Assembly: GCA_934565855.1 (NCBI GenBank)
Contig: CAKTIO010000011.1
Span: 1 to 62,005, forward strand
Direction of reading: 5' to 3'
Source: an uncultured Dysosmobacter sp.
Lineage (GTDB): Bacteria; Bacillota; Clostridia; Oscillospirales; Oscillospiraceae
Length of the DNA: 62,005 nt
Shown here: in pieces, positions 8,464 to 16,568 of the stretch
Layout: each line of letters starts with the position of its first letter
How positions within the stretch are numbered: the stretch's first letter is position 1
Notes under the pieces: model-generated
What the model saw: only the letters and a program-made list of their open reading frames with translations
Told to the model about the DNA's origin: nothing
Databases searched by the model: none
Position numbers and translations under genes: made by a program

Positions 8464-10137
8464 TCAGAACAGTCCGGTGATCCTTCCGTTTTCGTCCACG
8501 TCGATGTTCTCTGCCGCGGGGACCTTGGGCAGTCCCGGCATGGTCATGATGTTCCCCGTCAGTGCTACCAGGAAGCCCGCCCCGGCGGAGACCTTCAGGC
8601 TCCGCACGGTGATCTGGAAATTCCGGGGCGCGCCCAGTCTTCCGGCATCGTCCGAGAAGGAATACTGCGTTTTTGCCATACACACCGGCAGCTGTGCAAA
8701 GCCCAGCGCTGTCAGCTCCGCCGCCTGCTTTTTTGCCGCCGGGGTCAGCACCACACCGTCCGCACGGTAGATCTTCTCGGCAATGGCATGAAGCTTCTCC
8801 TCAATGCTGCCCTCCAGCCCGTAGGCGTACTGGAAGCCGTTAGGCTCCTCACACAGGCGGAGGACCTCCTCTGCCAGAGCGGTGCCGCCCTCGCCGCCCT
8901 TTGCCCAGACCTCGCTCAGCGCAGCGCGGACACCTAACTCCCTGCACCGTTCCTCCACCAGTGCCAGCTCTGTCGGCGTGTCTGTGGGGAAAGCATTGAT
9001 GGCGACCACGCAGGGCAGATGGTATACCTGCGTGATGTTCTCCACATGCTGCAAAAGGTTGGGCAGTCCCTTTTCCAGCGCGGTCAGATTCTCCCGGTTC
9101 AGCTCCGACTTGGGTACGCCGCCGTGGTTTTTCAGCGCCCGCACCGTTGCCACCACCACTACGGCGGAGGGCTTCAGCCCCGCCATGCGGCACTTGATGT
9201 CCAAAAACTTTTCCGCGCCCAGATCCGCGCCGAAGCCCGCCTCCGTCACGGCGTAATCCGCCAGACGCATGGCAAGCCTTGTGGCAATGACCGAGTTACA
9301 GCCGTGGGCGATATTGGCAAAGGGTCCGCCGTGGATCAGGGCAGGCGTCCCCTCCAGCGTCTGGACCAGATTCGGCTTCAGCGCGTCCTTCAGCAGCGCC
9401 GTCATGGCTCCCTCCGCCTTCAGATCATGGGCGGTCACAGGCTTACCGTCATAGGTATAGCCCACGATCATCCGCGCCAGCCGCGCCTTCAGGTCCATCA
9501 GGTCAGACGCCAGACACAGCACCGCCATTACCTCGCTGGCAACGGTGATGTCGAAGCCATCCTCCCGGGGGCAGCCGTTGACCCTGCCGCCCAGACCGTC
9601 CACCACAAAGCGGAGCTGCCGGTCATTCATGTCCACCACCCGCTTCCAGGTGATGCGCCTGGGGTCGATCCCCAGGGCGTTTCCCTGCTGGATATGGTTG
9701 TCCAGCATTGCCGCCAGCAGGTTGTTTGCCGCGCCGATGGCGTGGAAATCGCCGGTGAAGTGCAGATTGATGTCCTCCATCGGAATGACCTGCGCCCAGC
9801 CGCCGCCGGCAGCACCGCCCTTCACGCCGAACACCGGACCCATGGAAGGCTCCCGCAGCGCCACCATCGCGTTCCTGCCCAGCCGGCGCAGCCCGTCCGC
9901 CAAGCCCACGGTGGTGGTGGTCTTGCCCTCTCCGGCAGGCGTCGGATTGATCGCTGTCACCAGGATCAGCTTTCCGTCCTTCCGCCCGCTGTCTCCCAGA
10001 AGGCAGGGATCCACCTTCGCCTTGGTCCTGCCGTAGCACTCCAGCGCCTCCTCCGGAATGCCCGCCGCCGCGGCGATCTCCGTAATGGGCTTCGGCGTGC
10101 AGGATTGGGCGATCTCAATATCAGACAGCATGTTCAT
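8464..10137 (-). CDS. fhs: Formate--tetrahydrofolate ligase
   Basis: ATP-dependent formation of 10-formyl-THF from formate, feeding purine and one-carbon metabolism and the methyl branch of acetogenesis; 557 aa, normal length. The P-loop [12 protein letters not shown] lies at about residues 64-75, with characteristic [18 protein letters not shown] and NAFPTDT segments. Start chosen at 10137 because AGGAGG lies 6 nt upstream; an in-frame ATG 11 codons earlier lacks an RBS. Single gene; the terminator at 8383-8409 ends it before the metal-box operon. Confidence 0.97.
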   Translation of the reverse strand: MNMLSDIEIAQSCTPKPITEIAAAAGIPEEALECYGRTKAKVDPCLLGDSGRKDGKLILVTAINPTPAGEGKTTTTVGLADGLRRLGRNAMVALREPSMGPVFGVKGGAAGGGWAQVIPMEDINLHFTGDFHAIGAANNLLAAMLDNHIQQGNALGIDPRRITWKRVVDMNDRQLRFVVDGLGGRVNGCPREDGFDITVASEVMAVLCLASDLMDLKARLARMIVGYTYDGKPVTAHDLKAEGAMTALLKDALKPNLVQTLEGTPALIHGGPFANIAHGCNSVIATRLAMRLADYAVTEAGFGADLGAEKFLDIKCRMAGLKPSAVVVVATVRALKNHGGVPKSELNRENLTALEKGLPNLLQHVENITQVYHLPCVVAINAFPTDTPTELALVEERCRELGVRAALSEVWAKGGEGGTALAEEVLRLCEEPNGFQYAYGLEGSIEEKLHAIAEKIYRADGVVLTPAAKKQAAELTALGFAQLPVCMAKTQYSFSDDAGRLGAPRNFQITVRSLKVSAGAGFLVALTGNIMTMPGLPKVPAAENIDVDENGRITGLF

Positions 10138-10250
10138 CAGCAGCCTCCTAAAAAAGGTATTACTTTTCAAGCAAAAGCATCATACCACGAACCGCCGGGA
10201 AAGAAAAGCCGGATTTCACGAAAAGTGGAAATTTCCCGCCGAAATATGCC

Positions 10251-10285
10251 AAAACGCCTGTGTGATGCTTCCACACAGGCGTTTT
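10251..10285 (-). terminator. Terminator after flavodoxin gene
   Basis: Perfect 14-bp stem AAAACGCCTGTGTG / CACACAGGCGTTTT (10251-10264 and 10272-10285) with a 7-nt loop; short T runs on both strands. Confidence 0.8.
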
Positions 10286-10342
10286 GACACCGAAGAAAAT
10301 ATCTAACTCAGAACCCATACGGGCATGGAGAGCGAAAAAAGA

Positions 10343-10771
10343 TTACCAGGCAGCCAGCTTACGACCCAGCTCGCGGCACGCCTCCTGCTTCTCCTCATCG
10401 GGAGCATCGTTGCAGGTCAGACCCTCTTCATCGAACAGAGTGGCGTTGGCATTGTCGCAGCGTGCGCACCAGTCGCGCATCCACTGGCAGTCGCCCCAGC
10501 CGTAGGAGCCGAACAGAGCGATCCGCTTGCCGCCCAGCTGACCCTCCAGATCGGCGAACATGGGCTCGAACTCTGCTTCCTCCAGAACCTCGCTGCCCAT
10601 TGCGGGGCAGCCGAAGGCAACCACGTCAAATTCAGAGAAGCGTGCGGCGGAGAACTCGCTGGGTCCCATCATCGTGACCTCTGCGCCTGCTTCCTTTGCG
10701 CCCTCTGCGATGCAGTTTGCCATTGCCTCCGTGTTGCCGGTGCCGCTCCAATATACAATGCCAAGTTTCAT
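10343..10771 (-). CDS. Flavodoxin (short-chain)
   Basis: FMN electron carrier of about 142 aa that replaces ferredoxin under iron limitation in many anaerobes. The phosphate-binding loop WSGTGNTEAMA begins at about residue 9; FMN-contacting stretches are GCPAMGSEVLE (about 55-65) and GSYGWGDCQWM (about 89-99). The RBS GAAAGGAAG precedes the ATG. The leader is unusually long (about 285 nt) with two metal boxes and a large hairpin. This is the strongest functional hint that the GTTAG-N6-CTAAC sites are iron boxes. Confidence 0.95.
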   Translation of the reverse strand: MKLGIVYWSGTGNTEAMANCIAEGAKEAGAEVTMMGPSEFSAARFSEFDVVAFGCPAMGSEVLEEAEFEPMFADLEGQLGGKRIALFGSYGWGDCQWMRDWCARCDNANATLFDEEGLTCNDAPDEEKQEACRELGRKLAAW

Positions 10772-10838
10772 AATGGTATCTTCCTTTCTTGCTTTCAGTT
10801 GCTATTTCACTCGCTCGTTGGCGATGATGCCGCGTTGT

Positions 10839-10887
10839 GACCGGAGCGTCCCTTCGTCCGGCGCTTGGTAAAGGGCGCGCTCCGGTC
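10839..10887 (-). other. Large hairpin in the flavodoxin leader
   Basis: GACCGGAGCG (10839-10848) pairs perfectly with CGCTCCGGTC (10878-10887), with further pairing possible inside (CCCTT/AAGGG). No U run follows, so it is not a terminator. It lies within the transcribed 5' region between the iron boxes and the gene. No known riboswitch consensus recognised. Confidence 0.5.
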
Positions 10888-10980
10888 TATGCTGAAACAG
10901 GGCAGTCTGGCGATGTGGGTGCTTCTCCCTGCCGTCTCCGCCGGGATGGCCTAAATCCCCGCGAGACTGTCGCCGCTATT

Positions 10981-10998
10981 AGTTAGTTTAATCTAACT
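10981..10998. promoter_or_regulatory. DtxR-type metal box (copy 3)
   Basis: AGTTAGTTTAATCTAACT, perfect GTTAG/CTAAC arms, about 60 bp downstream of the flavodoxin transcription start. Confidence 0.65.
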
Positions 10999-11036
10999 CC
11001 CGTTTCAAAGAAGAGCGGGTTCCTACCCCCGCTGTA

Positions 11037-11054
11037 GATTAGTCTTAACTAACC
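11037..11054. promoter_or_regulatory. DtxR-type metal box (copy 4)
   Basis: Minus strand reads GGTTAGTTAAGACTAATC; one mismatch in the second half-site. It covers about +2 to +19 of the flavodoxin promoter. Confidence 0.65.
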
Positions 11055-11062
11055 ACAATGGC

Positions 11063-11091
11063 AATATATCATACCGCCCTGCCGTTGTCAA
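11063..11091 (-). promoter_or_regulatory. Flavodoxin promoter
   Basis: Minus strand TTGACA (11091-11086), 17 bp, TATATT (11068-11063): near-consensus sigma-70-type promoter pointing at the flavodoxin gene, with a metal box right after it. Confidence 0.8.
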
Positions 11092-11168
11092 CTCTTTTTC
11101 TTAATTCCTCTAAAAAAATCGTTCATACTTTTCCGATTTCTTTTCCGTTATTTTAGCTAAAATCACTG

Positions 11169-11197
11169 TTGTCTTTTTGTGCAGATGCTCCTATAAT
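11169..11197 (+). promoter_or_regulatory. Promoter of the cation/proton antiporter
   Basis: TTGTCT (11169-11174), 17 bp, TATAAT (11192-11197). Because the start site would be near 11204, any reading of the antiporter from 11169 is excluded and the TTG at 11250 is favoured. Confidence 0.75.
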
Positions 11198-11249
11198 CCG
11201 GATGTCAAACGGAGAAGCGCTGAAACAGCGTTCAAAAGGAGCGTTTACT

Positions 11250-12551
11250 TTGGAATCCTATCATTATTTAATTGAGCTATCCATCATCCTCATCAGCACA
11301 AAGGTGCTGGGCATCCTCACAAAAAAATTCGCCATGCCCCAGGTGGTCGGCGCGTTGATCGCCGGTCTGGTCATGGGTCCCGCCTGTCTGGGCATCCTGC
11401 ATGAGACCGACCTGCTGGACACGCTGGCAGAGCTGGGCGTCATCGTCCTGATGTTTGACGCCGGACTCGGCACGGACCTGGACGAGCTGAAGCGGTCCGG
11501 CAAGGCGGCGTTCGTCATCGCCCTGATCGGCGTGCTGGTCCCCCTGGGCGGAGGCTTCCTGCTGGGCAGCGTCTTCTCTCCCGGTCAGACGCTGCAAAAC
11601 ATGTTCCTGGGCGTGGTGCTGACCGCCACCTCCGTCAGCATCACCGTGGAGACTCTGCGGGAGCTGGGCAAGCTGTCCACCCGGTCCGGCAACGCCATCT
11701 TAGGCGCCGCGCTGATTGACGATGTGCTGGGCATCATCGCCCTGACCATGATCACCAGCATGGCTGGACAGGGCGCCTCCATCGGCATGGTCCTGCTGAA
11801 GATCGTCGCCTTCTTCGTCATCAGCGCCGTGGCTGGCTACGCCGCCTACCGTGCTTTCAACTGGTGGTTTGCCCGGTATGACCGGGATAAGAAGCGGTTC
11901 GTCATTGTGGCGCTGGCTGCCTGCCTGTTTTACTCCTACATCGCGGAGACCTATTTCGGCGTGGCGGACATCACCGGTGCTTACATCGCGGGCGTGATCT
12001 TTGCAAAGACACCCCGTGTGGCATACCTGCAATACCGGTTTGAGACCCTGTCCTATATGCTGCTCTCCCCCGTCTTCTTTGCCAGCATCGGCATCAAGGT
12101 GGACCTGAGCAGTCTGGGCGGCTCCATGATCCTCTTCGCCCTGCTGCTTCTGCTGGTGGCAATTCTCAGCAAGATCGCCGGCTGCGGCATCGGCGCAAAG
12201 CTCTGCGGCTATACCAATGAAGAGTCCCTGCGCATCGGCTGCGGCATGATCTCCCGCGGCGAGGTGGCGCTGATCGTGGCAAACAAGGGCATCTCCTCCG
12301 GTCTGATGAATCAGGACTTTTTCGCGCCGGTGGTACTGGTGGTCATTGCCACCACGATTCTCACTCCCATTTTGTTGAAGTTTGCTTATCAGTCCTCCAA
12401 GGGGCAGCAGAAGGAGCATCTGGAGGAAAGCCCCCTGCTGGATCGAATCGAAGATGTCAAGCAGCTGGATCTGGTCAGCCAGAGCGTGCTGGAGGCTCAC
12501 GAAAAGCTTCGTCAGGAATCCCGGGAAAAGCAGGAACACTCCTCCCATTGA
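11250..12551 (+). CDS. CPA2-family Na+/H+ or K+/H+ antiporter
   Basis: Membrane cation:proton antiporter (about 433 aa, some 12 hydrophobic helices) of the KefB/NapA-like CPA2 family. Diagnostic stretches are VGALIAGLVMGP near the N-terminus, the unwound-helix region ALIDDVLGIIAL with the paired Asp residues, and a late GMISRGEVALIVAN helix. A short charged cytosolic tail follows, with no TrkA-N domain. The start is TTG, 9 nt after AAAAGGAG; it is confirmed by the promoter lying upstream. Ion specificity cannot be read from sequence. Confidence 0.88.
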   Translation: MESYHYLIELSIILISTKVLGILTKKFAMPQVVGALIAGLVMGPACLGILHETDLLDTLAELGVIVLMFDAGLGTDLDELKRSGKAAFVIALIGVLVPLGGGFLLGSVFSPGQTLQNMFLGVVLTATSVSITVETLRELGKLSTRSGNAILGAALIDDVLGIIALTMITSMAGQGASIGMVLLKIVAFFVISAVAGYAAYRAFNWWFARYDRDKKRFVIVALAACLFYSYIAETYFGVADITGAYIAGVIFAKTPRVAYLQYRFETLSYMLLSPVFFASIGIKVDLSSLGGSMILFALLLLLVAILSKIAGCGIGAKLCGYTNEESLRIGCGMISRGEVALIVANKGISSGLMNQDFFAPVVLVVIATTILTPILLKFAYQSSKGQQKEHLEESPLLDRIEDVKQLDLVSQSVLEAHEKLRQESREKQEHSSH

Positions 12552-12568
12552 TTCCTCCCACCAGACTC

Positions 12569-12607
12569 AAAAAGGACAGCCATCCGCAGGGGATGGCTGT
12601 CCTTTTT
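12569..12607. terminator. Bidirectional terminator between antiporter gene and cysK
   Basis: Perfect 17-bp stem (12569-12585 with 12591-12607) with flanking A5 and T5 runs. Confidence 0.93.
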
Positions 12608-12728
12608 CTGCCCGTGCTTTTTCTGCAGCAGGCGGCGCCCGTACCGTTTGATACAGGCGCCGCTTGCTTTTCTATTCCTATGGAGAGGGGGAAAGCTTAT
12701 AGCAGGTTCAATGGCACAGGGGAAGAAC

Positions 12729-13661
12729 TCAGTCCGCGAACAGCGGCGTGGAGAGGTAACGGTCTCCGGTATCAGGCAGCAGCGCCACAATGTTCTTTCC
12801 GGCGTTTTCGGGGCGCTTTGCCAGCTGGATCGCCGCCCAGACTGCCGCGCCGGAGGAAATACCCACCAGCACACCCTCCTGGTGTCCCACCGCTTTTCCG
12901 GTGGCAAAGGCGTCCTCATTGCTGACAGCAATGATCTCGTCATAGATCTTGGTGTTCAGCACATCGGGAACAAAGCCCGCGCCGATGCCCTGGATCTTAT
13001 GCGCGCCCGCCACACCGGTGGACAGCACAGCGGAGGTGGCAGGCTCCACGGCAACGACCTTCACATTGGGGTTCTGGGACTTCAGATACTCGCCCACACC
13101 GGTGATGGTGCCGCCGGTGCCGACGCCAGCCACAAAGATGTCCACCTTGCCGTCGGTATCCTGCCAGATCTCCGGACCGGTGGTCTCCCGGTGTACCGCG
13201 GGGTTGGCAGGGTTGACGAACTGACCCGGCACAAAGCTGTTGGGGGTCTCCTTTGCCAGCTCCTCTGCCTTGGCAATGGCGCCCTTCATGCCCTTGGCAC
13301 CCTCGGTCAGCACCAGCTCCGCGCCGTATGCCTTCATCAGCTGGCGACGCTCCACGCTCATGGTCTCCGGCATCACAATGATGATCCGGTAGCCGCGGGC
13401 AGCGGCAACGGAAGCCAATCCGATGCCCGTGTTGCCGGAGGTAGGCTCAATGATGACGGAGCCGGGCTTCAGCAGTCCGCGCTTTTCCGCGTCGTCGATC
13501 ATTCCCTTGGCGATCCGGTCCTTGACGGACCCGGCGGGGTTGAAGTATTCCAGCTTTGCCAGCACCTTGGCTTGCAGCTTTTCAGCCTTTTCCAGATGCG
13601 TCAGCTCCAGCAGCGGGGTGTGACCGATCAGCTGATCGGCGGAAGTATAAATTGCAGACAT
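12729..13661 (-). CDS. cysK: Cysteine synthase A
   Basis: PLP enzyme making cysteine from O-acetylserine and sulfide (310 aa, normal). The PLP Lys is in NPAGSVKDR (about residues 37-45); the substrate loop is PTSGNTGIG; the phosphate cup is [10 protein letters not shown]. Two ATGs lie 6 nt apart; the second (13661) has the better spacing (9 nt) from AAAGGAG. Expression appears controlled by an Rrf2-like dyad at the promoter and by a short upstream reading frame with adjacent cysteine codons (13709-13795). Confidence 0.97.
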   Translation of the reverse strand: MSAIYTSADQLIGHTPLLELTHLEKAEKLQAKVLAKLEYFNPAGSVKDRIAKGMIDDAEKRGLLKPGSVIIEPTSGNTGIGLASVAAARGYRIIIVMPETMSVERRQLMKAYGAELVLTEGAKGMKGAIAKAEELAKETPNSFVPGQFVNPANPAVHRETTGPEIWQDTDGKVDIFVAGVGTGGTITGVGEYLKSQNPNVKVVAVEPATSAVLSTGVAGAHKIQGIGAGFVPDVLNTKIYDEIIAVSNEDAFATGKAVGHQEGVLVGISSGAAVWAAIQLAKRPENAGKNIVALLPDTGDRYLSTPLFAD

Positions 13662-13708
13662 GGTCATGATCTCCTTTTATATCAATAGAATTCATCCGTG
13701 TGATGTGT

Positions 13709-13795
13709 TTATCTGCCGTGAGACAGGAAACCGCCGTGCAGTCTCCGCTGTGTGCCGGGGCAACATCGCTCATCCCATCTGGTATTGTGACCCAT
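13709..13795 (-). CDS. Putative 28-aa cysteine leader peptide upstream of cysK
   Basis: ATG at 13795 follows GGGAGGGAG with ideal spacing and encodes 28 codons ending at TAA (13711-13709). The sequence includes two adjacent Cys codons at positions 11-12 (DERCCPG). It is transcribed from the cysK promoter and ends 48 nt before the cysK start. Cys-rich upstream reading frames acting as cysteine-sensing attenuators are established for cysteine genes in other bacteria (mycobacteria); applying that here is inference. It could instead be an accidental frame. Confidence 0.5.
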   Translation of the reverse strand: MGHNTRWDERCCPGTQRRLHGGFLSHGR

Positions 13796-13825
13796 CGGTC
13801 TCCCTCCCGTCTGATATTTTCTGTT

Positions 13826-13837
13826 AACCAGTAGGTT
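13826..13837. promoter_or_regulatory. Possible Rrf2/CymR-type operator at cysK
   Basis: AACC-AGTA-GGTT dyad, extended imperfectly outwards (TTAACC/GGTTTA), sits at about +1 of the cysK promoter. CymR/IscR-like Rrf2 regulators control cysteine genes in Firmicutes. Confidence 0.4.
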
Positions 13838-13844
13838 TATCTGG

Positions 13845-13873
13845 ATTATATCCTCAATAGCATACTCTGTCAA
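13845..13873 (-). promoter_or_regulatory. cysK promoter
   Basis: Minus strand TTGACA (13873-13868), 17 bp, TATAAT (13850-13845): perfect consensus. The leader to cysK is about 175 nt. Confidence 0.9.
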
Positions 13874-13940
13874 TATGTTTTTATGAATTTTTTCAAATGT
13901 TTCGGATTTGTTAAGACAAACCAATTTTCTGAATTTGTCA

Positions 13941-13969
13941 TTGACAATCCCGGACACACATTTTATAAT
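13941..13969 (+). promoter_or_regulatory. Promoter of the efflux operon
   Basis: TTGACA (13941-13946), 17 bp, TATAAT (13964-13969), perfect consensus, divergent to cysK. Confidence 0.9.
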
Positions 13970-13980
13970 GAAACCCGCCG

Positions 13981-14004
13981 ACCCGACCGACCGGTCGGTC
14001 GGGT
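13981..14004. promoter_or_regulatory. TetR-type operator palindrome
   Basis: Perfect 24-bp palindrome with half ACCCGACCGACC, centred at 13992/13993 and starting about 6 bp after the expected transcription start. The inner GACCGACC/GGTCGGTC resembles classical TetR-family operators. It is followed by a T5 run, so the RNA could also form a terminator-like hairpin. The cognate regulator is probably the TetR gene at the end of the same operon. Confidence 0.8.
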
Positions 14005-14054
14005 TTTTATCTTTTATCCAATCTGCGCGCCGCGCATCAAAAAGGAGTCCTTTT

Positions 14055-15434
14055 ATGAAACATTTTTCCGCATTGGCACTTTCCGTGCTTCTGCTGGTGG
14101 GCATCGCCGTTCCCACGGTACTGGCGGACAGCAGCTCCGCCCCGGAAACAGAAGCCGCCGCTTCCGCGTCCTCCTCTGCGGAGGAGCCGCAGCAGGAGGT
14201 CCCCGCCGGAGAAGAGGAGGGCGGTTCCGTTCCGGATGCCGCCGAAGCCGCCCCGGACGAGGAGAGCACTGCCTCCGCCGGGCTGTCCCTGACCTCTCTG
14301 CTGAACGCCTCCAAGGATACCCCCGCCAATCCGGACACCGCCCTGCACTTCTCCCAGCTGCGGACGGTGATGAGCAAGTACAACTACACCATCCGGTATA
14401 TGCAGGCAACCATGTCCGACCTGCGGGACAGCAACGATGGCATGGACGCCATGATCTCCGCCATCAGCGGGCTGGAGGCGCAGGTGAAGAGCGCACTGTC
14501 CAACGCCCGGAACTTTGTCGCCATGAACTCGGACGACCTGGACGATGAGGACGCCGACTCCGCCCGGCAGGACCTGGTCAACGCCTATAAGGGGCTTATC
14601 ACCTCTCTGGAAGCGTCTGACACGCTGCTGAACGCGCAGATCAGCTCCCTCACCTCCCAGCTGAACAGTCTGGACGACACCATCGATTCCACCCAGAACA
14701 CCCTGCGGGACAGCATCAACCAGATGGTCAAGGGCGCGGAGAGCCTGTATATCGCCCTGGTGACGATGGAAGCCTCGGTAGACGGCGTGCAGCGTCAGCT
14801 GGACACGCTGGACCGCGCCATCGCCATCACGGAAAAGCGGCAGGAGCTGGGCATGGCGTCCGCCTATGAGCTGGAGACCATGCGCTATCAGCGCTCTCAG
14901 GCTGCCAGCGGTCTGGAAACGCTGAAATATCAGATCAAGACCAACAAAATGCAGCTGGAGTACATGTGCGGAATGTCCATGAAGGGCACCGTTCAGCTGG
15001 ACCCCCTGACCATGCCCACGGAGGAGGAGCTGAACAGCGTCGATTATGACGGCAACCTTGCCGCCGCCACCCGCAAGAACGTGGACGTTCTCAACGCGGA
15101 GATCGAGCGCAGCAGCGACATGGGCGACTCCGGCGCGTCCGATTACCACTATTCGGCGGCGCGCTCCACCTTCGCCTACAAGTTCCAGATCATCTGCATG
15201 GACGTTCCCGAAAACCGCCGCCTGCTGGAAACGGCGCAGGAGGCTGTGGACTACCAGCAGCGCACCTTTGAGATTGCGGAAAAGAAGTACGCCCTGGGTA
15301 TGTCCTCTCATGAGGATTACCTCAGCGCCCAGAACGATCTGCTGAGCGCCAAGGACGATCTTTACAACGCGCAGCTGAATCTGCTGACAGCTTACCGCAG
15401 CTATGTCTGGGCTGTGGAATACGGTCTTGTTTGA
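14055..15434 (+). CDS. TolC-like outer-membrane-factor-type efflux protein
   Basis: Secreted or membrane-anchored protein of 459 aa with a signal-type N-terminal helix (residues 5-25, ending LADSS), an Ala/Ser/Glu-rich linker (about 26-80) and two long coiled-coil helical repeats typical of OEP/TolC proteins (YELETMRYQRSQAASGLETLK and the equivalent near the C-terminus, EDYLSAQNDLLSAKDDLYNAQLNLL). The RBS AAAGGAG precedes the ATG. It is first in the operon with adaptor and RND pump. In a monoderm cell it cannot form an outer-membrane channel in the usual sense, so its role (wall-spanning conduit or adaptor) is unclear. Confidence 0.8.
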   Translation: MKHFSALALSVLLLVGIAVPTVLADSSSAPETEAAASASSSAEEPQQEVPAGEEEGGSVPDAAEAAPDEESTASAGLSLTSLLNASKDTPANPDTALHFSQLRTVMSKYNYTIRYMQATMSDLRDSNDGMDAMISAISGLEAQVKSALSNARNFVAMNSDDLDDEDADSARQDLVNAYKGLITSLEASDTLLNAQISSLTSQLNSLDDTIDSTQNTLRDSINQMVKGAESLYIALVTMEASVDGVQRQLDTLDRAIAITEKRQELGMASAYELETMRYQRSQAASGLETLKYQIKTNKMQLEYMCGMSMKGTVQLDPLTMPTEEELNSVDYDGNLAAATRKNVDVLNAEIERSSDMGDSGASDYHYSAARSTFAYKFQIICMDVPENRRLLETAQEAVDYQQRTFEIAEKKYALGMSSHEDYLSAQNDLLSAKDDLYNAQLNLLTAYRSYVWAVEYGLV

Positions 15435-15457
15435 TGAATAGAAGGAGAAAACGATCC

Positions 15458-16564
15458 ATGAAAAAGAAATTCTGTACGCTGCTTGCCGCAGCCTGTATCC
15501 TAACGTCCCTGTCCGGCTGCGGCAGTGACGGTTCCGCCAGCAGCTCCGCCGCCTCCGCCGAGCCGCAGGGCACCGCCGTGGAGACCCAGGTGGTGGAGAC
15601 CGGCGACATTGCCACGGAAAACACCGTTACCGGAAGCGTGACCGCCAACCGCAGCGTTCCCGTTCTCAGCAAGGTCGCCTGCAAGGTTGCCAGCGTGAAG
15701 GTCAACGCCGGCGACACCGTGAAGGCTGGAGACGTGCTGTTCACCCTCAGCACCGCCGATCTTCAGGACCTTTACGGCAGCGCCCTGAAAACCTATAACA
15801 GCACCAAGGAGCTGCTGGACGAACAGGTCCGCCAGACCCAGGAGAGCCTGGACAATCTGAACGCCCTGTATGAGATGGGCGCTGTCTCGAAAAACCAGAT
15901 TGAGCAGACCCAGCTGGGACTGATGCAGGCGGAAAACACCCGGGAAAGCACCCTGACCCAGATGGGTCTGGACGATGTGGTGGACGCACTGGCAAATCCC
16001 GCCGTTACCGCCCCCATCTCCGGCACCATCTCCTCTGTGGGCGTCACGGCGGGCGTCACCGTCTCCCCCACCGCCGCCGCGGTGGTGGTCAGTGAGATCG
16101 GACACCCGCAAGTGGTGGTCAACGTCTCCGAGTCTCTTCAGCCCTCCATCAGCGTGGGCGACTCCGTGGAGATCTCCATTCCCTCCCTCAGCAGCGACAC
16201 CATCACCGGAACGGTGGCTTCCGTCGCCTCCGCTGTCAGCCCCACCTCCGCGCTGTACGAGGTACATATCGACCTGCCCTCCGACCTGAAGGTCTCCATC
16301 GGCATGTTTGCCCGGGTCACCTTCCGCACGGATGAGCGCACGGGAACTGTGCTGGTCCCCACCGAATCCATCCTGACCAGCGAGGATGAGCAGTACGTCT
16401 TCATCGTGGATGGCGACACCGCCTACCGCATCGTGGTCACCACCGGACTGGTGGGCGAGACCCAGACGGAGATCACCTCCGGTCTGCACGGCGGCGAGCA
16501 GCTGGTCACCCGGGGGCAGAGCTACCTGTCCGACGGCGCTCCGGTCCGTGTGACGGAGGGCTGA
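15458..16564 (+). CDS. RND efflux adaptor (membrane fusion lipoprotein)
   Basis: Periplasmic-adaptor family protein (HlyD/AcrA type, 368 aa). It has a lipoprotein signal with lipobox LSGC at about residues 22-25, then a low-complexity Ser/Ala stretch. A split biotinyl-lipoyl domain follows (VKVNAGDTVKAGDVLF on one side, PISGTISSVGVTAGVTV on the other) around a short coiled-coil hairpin, then beta-barrel and membrane-proximal domains. The RBS AGAAGGAG lies upstream of the chosen ATG. It lies 23 nt after the TolC-like gene and 4 nt before the RND gene, giving a tripartite efflux operon. Confidence 0.92.
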   Translation: MKKKFCTLLAAACILTSLSGCGSDGSASSSAASAEPQGTAVETQVVETGDIATENTVTGSVTANRSVPVLSKVACKVASVKVNAGDTVKAGDVLFTLSTADLQDLYGSALKTYNSTKELLDEQVRQTQESLDNLNALYEMGAVSKNQIEQTQLGLMQAENTRESTLTQMGLDDVVDALANPAVTAPISGTISSVGVTAGVTVSPTAAAVVVSEIGHPQVVVNVSESLQPSISVGDSVEISIPSLSSDTITGTVASVASAVSPTSALYEVHIDLPSDLKVSIGMFARVTFRTDERTGTVLVPTESILTSEDEQYVFIVDGDTAYRIVVTTGLVGETQTEITSGLHGGEQLVTRGQSYLSDGAPVRVTEG

Positions 16565-16568
16565 GCGG

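Noticed and set aside
11169..11249. Longer N-terminus of the antiporter from 11169
   Set aside because: The region contains the gene's own -35 and -10 elements, so it is not translated; TTG at 11250 with a good RBS is used.
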